NCBI GenBank assembly: GCA_949841595.1
Contig: CATKZB010000012.1
Coordinates: forward strand, 1-33,994
Length of the DNA: 33,994 nucleotides
Direction: 5' to 3'
DNA from: an uncultured Christensenella sp.
GTDB lineage: Bacteria > Bacillota > Clostridia > Christensenellales > UBA1242
In this document: positions 1 to 4,967 of the stretch, one piece after another
Layout: each line of letters begins with the position of its first letter
Position numbering within the stretch: position 1 is the first letter of the stretch
The notes under the pieces: generated by a model
Databases searched by the model: none
Told to the model about the DNA's origin: nothing
Seen by the model: the letters and a program-made list of their open reading frames with translations, nothing else
Made by a program: the position numbers and the translations under genes

Positions 1-40
1 AAATTTTCTCTTATTTTTGTATACACATAGCAAATTTAAA

Positions 41-646
41 CTATATTAAAATTTCGCATTCAATGTTCGAATCAATCTTTTTCATAAATTCCAATGCCAT
101 TGTTTTATTTCCAACAATCTCTCCATAATGAGTTGGGATCACTTTTTGTGGACGCAACAAATTTGTTAGATCTGCTGCTTCTTCAACATTCATTGTATAT
201 GTCCCACCTATCGGTATGAGCAAAATGTCTGTCCTAATCTTTTTAATCTCTGGTGTGACATCGCTATCTCCAATAACAGCTATTTTCTGTGCGTCCAATT
301 TTATATTATATCCGACCCAGTTATTTTCTTTTGGATGAAAAATTTTATCGATATTATACGATCTAAAAGTTTCAAATTCAATATTTTTTAAATGATAGGA
401 CTTTTCTATTTCTACTAGAACTTTTTTATTAGCAAACTCTGCTATATCTTGTTCCATTGTTTTTGGACAAATTAAAATTGTATTCTTTGTTAAGATTTTA
501 TTTATATCTTTAATAGAAAAATGATCCCAATGTGGATGAGTAAAAAATATAAACTTTGCTCTTCCCTCTTTTTCGAGATCTAAAGGGTCAATATATATAT
601 CGTTATTTATACAAATAGAATTATGCTTATTAATTTCTATCTTCAT
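41..646 (-). CDS. Metallo-beta-lactamase-fold hydrolase
   Basis: A 201-residue protein of the metallo-beta-lactamase fold, in the short UlaG/UPF0173-like branch (family assignment inferred from size and motifs). Visible metal-binding motifs are HPHWDH near residues 37-42 (the HxHxDH signature), GDSD near residue 126 and PTHYG near residue 172. These would hold a two-metal centre hydrolysing an unknown ester, lactone or phosphodiester. No signal peptide is seen, so it is probably cytoplasmic. The ATG at 646 is preceded by a strong GGAGGAG site. It is the host gene next to the left end of the integrated element. Substrate unknown. Confidence 0.88.
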   Translation of the reverse strand: MKIEINKHNSICINNDIYIDPLDLEKEGRAKFIFFTHPHWDHFSIKDINKILTKNTILICPKTMEQDIAEFANKKVLVEIEKSYHLKNIEFETFRSYNIDKIFHPKENNWVGYNIKLDAQKIAVIGDSDVTPEIKKIRTDILLIPIGGTYTMNVEEAADLTNLLRPQKVIPTHYGEIVGNKTMALEFMKKIDSNIECEILI

Positions 647-673
647 AACTCCTCCAAAAATTTATTGTAATAA

Positions 674-728
674 CACTTGGTGCGCATAACAGGAGTTGAA
701 CCTGCACCCTTTCGGACTGGAACCTAAA
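674..728. repeat. attL: 55-bp direct repeat of tRNA-Leu 3' half
   Basis: Perfect 55-bp copy of 11621-11675. It holds the last 51 nt of a tRNA-Leu gene, from the anticodon loop to the encoded CCA, plus 4 bp downstream, but no 5' half of the tRNA. Such a tRNA remnant at one end and an intact gene at the other is the classic footprint of tyrosine-recombinase integration. The repeat ends exactly at the 5' edge of the anticodon loop, suggesting crossover in or near that loop. Confidence 0.95.
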
Positions 729-780
729 GACTCAGTACAAAATCGCCACACATTCGTAAAATAAAGAAACTTTTGACTTT

Positions 781-801
781 TTGACACAGTTCTTGACACA
801 G
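781..801 (+). repeat. Left arm-type sites, 2 x TTGACACAG
   Basis: Two direct copies of TTGACACAG start at 781 and 793, a 12-bp period, 53 bp inside attL. The same pair with the same period occurs at 11505 and 11517 inside attR. Matching short direct repeats flanking both attachment sites are what integrase N-terminal arm-binding domains recognise (inference). Confidence 0.7.
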
Positions 802-879
802 TTTTTTGCACCATTTTTATTTGATTATACCATTATTTTAGCTTATATACAAGAAAAACGACCTTGTATTTCTTTCTTT

Positions 880-1000
880 TGTCCAGCCCGTGCCACCGGC
901 ACGCCGTGGAAGTTGTACAGCTGGATCAACCAGCTGTGCAAGTAGTCAACCCTCGCAATACTCTAAACATACCAATCTTGCGACCAAGGTCGCCCTATAG
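880..1000. other. GC-rich triple-hairpin region, candidate origin/packaging signal
   Basis: Three perfect or near-perfect inverted repeats follow one another in an island of high GC within very AT-rich DNA: 889-894/898-903 (6 bp, 3-nt loop), 913-924/930-941 (12 bp with one T-G pair, 5-nt loop) and 980-985/988-993 (6 bp, tight loop). They lie beyond the terminator of the structural genes, in a gene-free stretch (729-1353). Filamentous phages keep plus/minus origins and the packaging hairpin in such an intergenic region; assignment here is inference. The rest of the gap is AT-rich DNA without a gene I can support. Confidence 0.5.
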
Positions 1001-1187
1001 TTTATATTATAAATATATATATTATATTAATAATAATTATTTTAAATCTATAATTATCTCAAGTTTAGATATAATTTAAGATTTAAAATAAAAATAAAGT
1101 TTATTGATATAGTTTTCTTTGCTACTTTCTTTTTGAAATAGCAAAATTCAGCATGGCAAGCGCAATTGATTGCTACTGCTTTTTGAC

Positions 1188-1218
1188 ATAAAAAAAGGCA
1201 TGGCACTTGGTGTCAGCC
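1188..1218 (-). terminator. Intrinsic terminator ending the element's minus-strand genes
   Basis: Read on the minus strand: a GC-rich stem, GGCTGACAC pairing with GTGCCATGCC (one bulge), a 3-nt loop, then seven T's (1190-1196). It lies about 135 bp beyond the last gene of the run (1354-1524), as expected for the end of the phage late transcript. Confidence 0.75.
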
Positions 1219-1285
1219 TAATTTGTATCAAAAGTAGTTATTTAGACAGAGAATTTCACTCTGGATGTTAATTAAAACGTTTGTT

Positions 1286-1345
1286 TTGTATATACACATC
1301 ATGCATCATTTGTATATACATTACCTTAAGGCAATGTATATACAA
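1286..1345. repeat. Three TTGTATATACA sites, two forming a 36-bp palindrome
   Basis: TTGTATATACA occurs at 1286-1296, 1310-1320 and, inverted, at 1335-1345. The last two are the arms of a 36-bp palindrome (1310-1345) with a single mismatched pair. A further copy of the first 10 bp is at 2021-2030, just upstream of the three-gene unit ending in the ribbon-helix-helix protein. Inference: operator or iteron-like sites for that protein or for replication. Confidence 0.65.
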
Positions 1346-1353
1346 TGATCGAT

Positions 1354-1524
1354 CTATTTATTATTAGCAATATACTCACTCATAGCTTGTTCAACAATCT
1401 CAGCAAAAGTATAACGCGCCCAACGGCAACATTTCTTGTTTTTTTGTTCCAAAATTTCCATAACCTTCGTATACTTCGTTTCGTCAACTCTAACTGAAAT
1501 CAACTTCTTTACATCGCCGTACAT
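1354..1524 (-). CDS. Ribbon-helix-helix (CopG/Arc-like) small regulator
   Basis: A 56-residue protein. The N-terminus KKLISVRVDE is a typical RHH beta strand, followed by a first helix (about residues 16-28) and a second helix (about 40-53). RHH proteins dimerise and insert the paired strands into the DNA major groove, serving as repressors of plasmid copy control, toxin-antitoxin or phage genes. The ATG at 1524 sits behind AGGAGGTAATCA and overlaps the end of the upstream gene by 16 nt, so the two are translationally linked. A CC pair at residues 33-34 in a basic linker is unusual. The nearby TGTATATACA repeats are the obvious candidate targets (inference). Fold assignment is from pattern only. 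Confidence 0.7.
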   Translation of the reverse strand: MYGDVKKLISVRVDETKYTKVMEILEQKNKKCCRWARYTFAEIVEQAMSEYIANNK

Positions 1525-1757
1525 TGATTACCTCCTGTTATAAAATCTTCATATCGATATATTTTGGTTCTTCTTCTGTACCCCTTATCGTCGCTCTGCC
1601 CCGTCAAAATCACCGTAAATGGGGCTGTTTCACGGGCTAAATCGCGTAATTGCTTAATTGACATATTAATGCCATATTTTGCCATTTTTGCCTTGTCTAT
1701 GGTTGAAATAGAAAAATACTTGTTGGTGTCAACTTCACTCCAAACACTCATTCCCAT
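1509..1757 (-). CDS. Phage-element small protein, unknown (82 aa)
   Basis: An 82-residue protein of unknown function. The ATG at 1757 is chosen because GGAGG lies 5 nt upstream, within the end of the preceding gene whose TGA is at 1759-1761; a longer open frame to 1907 would overlap that gene wholly out of frame. It has no membrane segment or signal peptide. The central part (QLRDLARETAPFTVILTG) followed by a basic RRRTKIYRYEDF stretch could be a small alpha/beta fold. It sits between the 74-aa and RHH genes in a tightly overlapped trio, which suggests a shared regulatory or replication job. Confidence 0.6.
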   Translation of the reverse strand: MGMSVWSEVDTNKYFSISTIDKAKMAKYGINMSIKQLRDLARETAPFTVILTGQSDDKGYRRRTKIYRYEDFITGGNQCTAM

Positions 1758-1758
1758 A

Positions 1759-1983
1759 TCACCCTCCAACGCATGCAGTGAGCTTATTCTGAAAGTTTCT
1801 GTTCTTCCTGATCTCTCTCTTCTTTTGTTCTTCTTTTTCAATTTCTGAAATCTTGGCGAAATTCTCTTGTATAAGGTTTTTAATTTGCTTGTCTGACTCT
1901 GTGTCATGTTTCATTTGGCACAAGCTTTTTGTCAGCCTTAGGATCTCATTTACATAGTCTTTTTTAGTGACTTTTTCAAACAT
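1759..1983 (-). CDS. Phage-element small helical protein, unknown (74 aa)
   Basis: A 74-residue, charged, almost wholly helical protein; residues 10-65 read as a coiled coil rich in Lys/Glu. No membrane segment. A GGAGG site precedes the ATG at 1983. It is first of three coupled small genes and follows a 183-bp gap with hairpins and a TTGTATATAC site, which may be its promoter/operator region. Not recognised; a role in DNA binding or replication control is only a guess. Confidence 0.6.
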   Translation of the reverse strand: MFEKVTKKDYVNEILRLTKSLCQMKHDTESDKQIKNLIQENFAKISEIEKEEQKKREIRKNRNFQNKLTACVGG

Positions 1984-2166
1984 TTTCTTTTTCCTCCTTT
2001 TGTTGAAAAATTTTTTAAAATTGTATATACGCGCCGGAATTGACCTATTCAGTCAATTCATAATTGGTATTTTTTATATTAGAAAGTCTCTTGACTTTCT
2101 CCAGATATTACAGCAAGCTGAATACAATTTGACACGATTTTCGCCGGTGGGAAAGTCGCGCTTCGC
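1984..2166. other. Intergenic region with two hairpins and a TTGTATATAC site
   Basis: This gap inside the late gene set holds an 8-bp inverted repeat GAATTGAC/GTCAATTC (2037-2059, 7-nt loop), a second 8-bp repeat AGAAAGTC/GACTTTCT (2081-2100, 4-nt loop), and TTGTATATAC at 2021-2030. Neither hairpin has a T-run on the minus strand, so they are not clear terminators. Possible roles: operator region of the 74-aa/82-aa/RHH genes, mRNA processing, or single-strand DNA replication structure. Confidence 0.45.
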
Positions 2167-2712
2167 TTAATCGACTATTTCCTCACCTTGCGATAAATCT
2201 TTGTCTTCATTGTTGTTTTCATCTTGCTGTATATCTTCTTCTCTTTTCTCTCCCTCCGGGAGGGCTGGGGAAGAAGAATCTGTATGCCCTTGGCTGAGCC
2301 TCTTCGCTTCTTCCTCGGTTAGCACATCCACCTTTGCCACTCTTTTACTCTTTGGCAGCATTAGCTTCAATGTTGAACCTATGGCAATTCCCACTTTGGA
2401 TGTACTTATCTTTATTGCTTTAGTTGTTTTTTGAATAAAACCAACGTTGTGTTCTTTTTGGAACTCTTCTTTTGCTTCCTTGGTTGTCACTTTATCCATT
2501 TTTGTTGAAGTCTTAAATCTTAGCTTTAATATTTCCATAGACGTATTGAAAAAGAACATTTCATCATTATGCAACTTCTTATGTTCTTTCTTTGAAAGAA
2601 AGCCTCCTCGTTTACCTAGATCAAGTTTTTTAAGTTCGTCTAAATAATATTCTGTACATTCAGAAACGTCGTCAAATTCATTATAAATTCTAACTTTATC
2701 TTTACTTCCCAT
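2167..2712 (-). CDS. Unknown protein coupled to Zot-like ATPase (181 aa)
   Basis: A 181-residue protein, start ATG at 2712 with GGAG seven nt upstream; this overlaps the 3' end of the Zot-like gene by 11 nt, so the pair is translationally coupled. Residues 1-75 are mixed charged helices; 85-130 are basic with a short weakly hydrophobic patch (VGIAIGSTLKLML) too short to be a sure membrane segment; the last 45 residues are acidic and disordered (Glu/Asp/Asn/Gln). Placement directly after the assembly ATPase suggests an accessory morphogenesis protein, standing where filamentous phages carry a gene for the partner of gpI (inference). Not recognised as a family. Confidence 0.6.
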   Translation of the reverse strand: MGSKDKVRIYNEFDDVSECTEYYLDELKKLDLGKRGGFLSKKEHKKLHNDEMFFFNTSMEILKLRFKTSTKMDKVTTKEAKEEFQKEHNVGFIQKTTKAIKISTSKVGIAIGSTLKLMLPKSKRVAKVDVLTEEEAKRLSQGHTDSSSPALPEGEKREEDIQQDENNNEDKDLSQGEEIVD

Positions 2713-3526
2713 TCTTTTTCTCCGTCCTTTTATAGTTCGACCATTCTTTTGGTCTTTCGTCGCAAACATCATCATCAAAGTATCGAAAATCTTGATTTAA
2801 ATTTTCCATTTCTGTTGAGTATTGAGTTGGATTATAATGTTCATTAATTGCCCCAAAAAAAGTGTACTTAAATGGTTTTCCAGCTTCTGGATCATTTCCA
2901 TTCACATAATCTTCGTGAGCTTTTAATGATCCAAATTCTCTTCCATACCAAACTGTTTTCTCCAAAATTCCATACTCTAAAAATTTATCTGACTTTATAA
3001 TCTTTCCATTGACACGGTAATAATGGATTGATTTCTCAATGTGAATTCTTTCTTCGCAGATGGGTCTAATATCTTTGTTAAGTTCTTCAGGTCTATGAGT
3101 AATTAATATAATCTTCAAAAAGATATGTCCATGTTGCTCAAAGCCTTGCGTAACCCATGGTGGCAATTCCTTGTTATCTGCTTTAGACCCGAAGTATTTC
3201 CTTGCTTCATCGAAAACGTAGACCCCATATGGAACCAAAGGTTTTGTATATGGACAAATTGAATTATTTGCCCCAAATTCCCATCCATTCATTGGATATA
3301 TTTGCAATTTTGGAAATCTCTCCCACATGATTAAATTCCCAAAAACAACATGCCTTTGTGGTGGCAAACTGTGAGTTAAACCATATTTAGCATTTCTAGC
3401 TTTGATAGCCTTACAAGCTGAATCATATCTCCAATTGAAATAACAAAGATCTTCTGTTAATGTTCTTGCTACAACATATGAAGATTTACCATGTCGTGGT
3501 AATCCTGTAACATGTATAATCGCCAT
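2702..3526 (-). CDS. Zot/gpI-like filamentous phage assembly ATPase
   Basis: A 274-residue P-loop ATPase of the Zot (zonular occludens toxin)/gpI family, which powers extrusion and assembly of filamentous phage at the cell membrane. Seen: Walker A GLPRHGKS at residues 8-15; Walker B YVFDE near 103-107; then an HGHIFLKIILITHRP strand-loop at about 132-146 followed by a conserved Arg (DIRP), matching the Zot pattern of HG..I.L.T.P...IR. Unlike classic gpI/Zot there is no clear membrane segment after residue 240; the chain ends with a charged tail. It starts at 3526, immediately after the stop of the 73-aa gene, with AGGAG 9 nt upstream. It is the strongest single marker that the element is inovirus-like. 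Confidence 0.85.
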   Translation of the reverse strand: MAIIHVTGLPRHGKSSYVVARTLTEDLCYFNWRYDSACKAIKARNAKYGLTHSLPPQRHVVFGNLIMWERFPKLQIYPMNGWEFGANNSICPYTKPLVPYGVYVFDEARKYFGSKADNKELPPWVTQGFEQHGHIFLKIILITHRPEELNKDIRPICEERIHIEKSIHYYRVNGKIIKSDKFLEYGILEKTVWYGREFGSLKAHEDYVNGNDPEAGKPFKYTFFGAINEHYNPTQYSTEMENLNQDFRYFDDDVCDERPKEWSNYKRTEKKNGK

Positions 3527-3748
3527 TTAGATCTTCTCCTTCTGCTTAAGAAGTTGTTTATATTTTGTCAGAACTGCTGCATTGTTGGCGTCGTAGTTGT
3601 TTGAATATAGCCACATGTAGAAGTTGTCCAACACCTCAAGCTTGTCGTCCAATGTTGGTGCAAGTTTAACAACAATGTTTGGTTCTTCTTTCAGTTCTGG
3701 CAACTTCTGCTGTGGTTTTATCTCAATTTCTTTACTTTTTTTGAACAT
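3527..3748 (-). CDS. Small protein upstream of Zot, unknown (73 aa)
   Basis: A 73-residue charged protein. ATG at 3748 chosen: GGAG lies 6 nt upstream, whereas the in-frame TTG further up overlaps that site. N-terminal 35 residues are Lys/Glu/Pro-rich and look disordered; residues 35-73 look helical with aromatic residues (FYMWLYSNNYDANN). No membrane segment. Its TAA abuts the ATG of the Zot-like ATPase, so the two are almost surely co-translated. Not recognised; a partner or regulator of the ATPase is possible. Confidence 0.6.
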   Translation of the reverse strand: MFKKSKEIEIKPQQKLPELKEEPNIVVKLAPTLDDKLEVLDNFYMWLYSNNYDANNAAVLTKYKQLLKQKEKI

Positions 3749-3783
3749 TTTTGACTCCAATGATTAATTTTTCTGTTTATCTA

Positions 3784-3812
3784 TTGACATTTCATTCAAT
3801 AGTGTATATAAT
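3784..3812 (+). promoter_or_regulatory. Perfect consensus sigma-A promoter on the plus strand
   Basis: TTGACA (3784-3789), a 17-bp spacer and TATAAT (3807-3812): a full match to the sigma-70/A consensus. It points rightward, against every gene around it. The -10 region reads TGTATATAAT, sharing 8 of 10 bases with the TGTATATACA sites near the RHH gene, so that protein might also act here (inference). Confidence 0.8.
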
Positions 3813-3818
3813 GTTATT

Positions 3819-3913
3819 GAACGTTGAGAGAAATGTGAATTAAGTTTCAATACATCGTAATCATAGCACTTGCTATATCGTTCTTAAGAGATAGTTTTGA
3901 CTATCTCTTTTTT
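3819..3913 (+). ncRNA. Putative antisense small RNA of about 95 nt
   Basis: A transcript is predicted from about 7 nt after the TATAAT box to an intrinsic terminator: stem AAGAGATAG (3886-3894) with CTATCTCTT (3901-3909), 6-nt loop and T-run through 3913. No open reading frame with a ribosome site lies inside. It is antisense to the mRNA segment between the 149-aa gene and the 73-aa/Zot genes and overlaps the last 13 nt of the 149-aa gene. Likely role (inference): controls expression of the assembly ATPase genes or copy number. The start is estimated. Confidence 0.65.
3886..3913 (+). terminator. Intrinsic terminator of the plus-strand small RNA
   Basis: Nine-base-pair stem, 6-nt loop and six T's at 3908-3913 on the plus strand. 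On the minus strand the hairpin lies just past the stop codon at 3901 but is not followed by a T-run, so the signal is orientated rightward. Confidence 0.75.
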
Positions 3914-4350
3914 ATTTTCTTAATTTTCTCAACTTTGATTTTATCGTTCTTTGTAAAACTCCACCCTTTATATGGTTTCTTTGAAAATTTATTTTCTTTC
4001 TGTTTTTCGCTCTTTGGTCGCAAGTATGCATCCTTCTGCTCTTTCGGATTAGGGTTCTTTTCTAATTTAATATTTTTTGTACCATCTGTTATTGCAGCAT
4101 GTGTTATCCCTACATATTCATATTTTCTTCCGACTTTCTTATAAATATAAGCTGGATGTCCACTTACTTTATTTTTTCTGAACTCGTCTCTCTTTAGTTC
4201 TTTTTGTACTTGTGGTTTAATTGTCTTTACTGGCTGTTTCTTAGATGTTGTTGACGCCTTCTTTGCAACTGGTGCGTTTGTAGATTTTACAGCTTTTGTA
4301 GATCTATTTTGAGTTTTAATTGGTTTAATTGTTTTAACTATTTTCTTCAT
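3901..4350 (-). CDS. Highly basic Lys-rich phage-element protein (149 aa)
   Basis: A 149-residue, strongly basic protein. ATG at 4350 is chosen for the AAGGAG site 7 nt upstream; the frame stays open to 4398 without a better start. Residues 1-55 are a Lys/Thr/Pro/Ala low-complexity tail, like histone or nucleoid proteins. Residues 60-115 form the conserved-looking part (GHPAYIYKKVGRKYEYVGIT), with NPNPK and a Lys-rich end. No TM segment. A DNA-coating or DNA-packaging role fits the charge (inference); I do not recognise a named family with certainty. It lies between the one-TM protein and the Zot unit. Confidence 0.6.
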   Translation of the reverse strand: MKKIVKTIKPIKTQNRSTKAVKSTNAPVAKKASTTSKKQPVKTIKPQVQKELKRDEFRKNKVSGHPAYIYKKVGRKYEYVGITHAAITDGTKNIKLEKNPNPKEQKDAYLRPKSEKQKENKFSKKPYKGWSFTKNDKIKVEKIKKIKKR

Positions 4351-4423
4351 ATTTTTTCTCCTTGTTATGTTTTTTATCTTTGATTTAACCAACCTCATGC
4401 AGTCAGTTCAATCATGTAAACAA

Positions 4424-4443
4424 CCTTGATAGGTTGTTTTTTT
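4424..4443. other. Hairpin after the small one-TM gene
   Basis: Inverted repeat AACAACC/GGTTGTT with a 6-nt loop lies directly past the stop of the 75-aa gene. The long T-run is on the plus strand; on the minus strand only GTTGTTTA follows, so termination of the minus transcript would be weak. Filamentous phages often have a terminator after the coat gene to raise coat expression; this may be its counterpart, or a rightward terminator. Confidence 0.45.
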
Positions 4444-4444
4444 G

Positions 4445-4672
4445 TTAGTTGTTTGCCATGCATTCAGCAACTGCTGTCGCTGCAATATCTTCTTCAGGTG
4501 TTGTTTGGTCGCCTTTATTGTCTTCTGGCTTTGTTTGAGCTGGATTGTTGTCTTTAATCAAGTTATCTTTCACCAAAACATATCCACCATATCCAGCTAG
4601 TCCTACAATTGCCAGTACAAGCAAGCCTATCAAGAACCCAGCCACTGACTGTCCAACACTTAATTTTTTCAT
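4445..4672 (-). CDS. Small single-TM protein, candidate coat protein (75 aa)
   Basis: A 75-residue protein: short basic N-terminus (MKKLSVGQS), one hydrophobic helix at about 10-34 (Gly/Leu/Val rich), then an acidic 40-residue tail ending in AECMANN. Good AGGAGG before ATG 4672. A small abundant one-helix membrane protein in this position, with its own large upstream region and a hairpin after it, is the best major-coat candidate in the element. Caution: positive-inside rule predicts N-in/C-out, the reverse of Ff pVIII, and no typical signal cleavage site is clear. It could instead be a minor virion or membrane assembly protein. Confidence 0.6.
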   Translation of the reverse strand: MKKLSVGQSVAGFLIGLLVLAIVGLAGYGGYVLVKDNLIKDNNPAQTKPEDNKGDQTTPEEDIAATAVAECMANN

Positions 4673-4967
4673 TCCATCTACCTCCTTTTGTTTATTTCAC
4701 CCTCTCGGGTTGGTGGTGGGTTGGTTTAACCTCTTGTTATCCCACCAGTCTGAGCTTCAGCTTACCAAGTTTATCCTCTGATTGTAGCCACTGAGAGCTT
4801 ACTTTTCTGGTTTAACTTTTAACCTCTCACACTCGGTAGTGAACGACCATCAGTTTACTTACATTTGGCGCTGATTCTAAACTGACAAACAACACGCTAG
4901 GGCTAATTGGATCCATGCCCTTGGTGGGAAGCCTATTTTGTGTGCCTTCTTCCCATTACACATTTTT
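4673..4967. other. 295-bp intergenic region rich in inverted repeats
   Basis: No gene is supported here. It holds the upstream region of the 75-aa gene and several inverted repeats: TCAGTTTA/TAAACTGA (4850-4857/4878-4885, 20-nt loop), AGGGC/GCCCT around 4910, TGGGAAG with CTTCCCA around 4925-4955, and two GGTTTAAC-type elements near 4720 and 4809. The repeat at 4924-4957 lies just past the stop of the 781-aa gene and may end that transcript. I see no strong sigma-A promoter. A second candidate for the phage replication/packaging region. Confidence 0.45.

Noticed and set aside
864-1079. Plus-strand open frame of 71 codons over the hairpin island
   Set aside because: No ribosome site, low-complexity Tyr/Ile/Asn second half from AT-rich DNA, and it spans three hairpins; judged non-coding.
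2103-2111. AGATATTAC resembling the nonanucleotide nick site of CRESS-DNA viruses
   Set aside because: Not on a hairpin loop, not the consensus, and no HUH Rep gene is present; likely chance.
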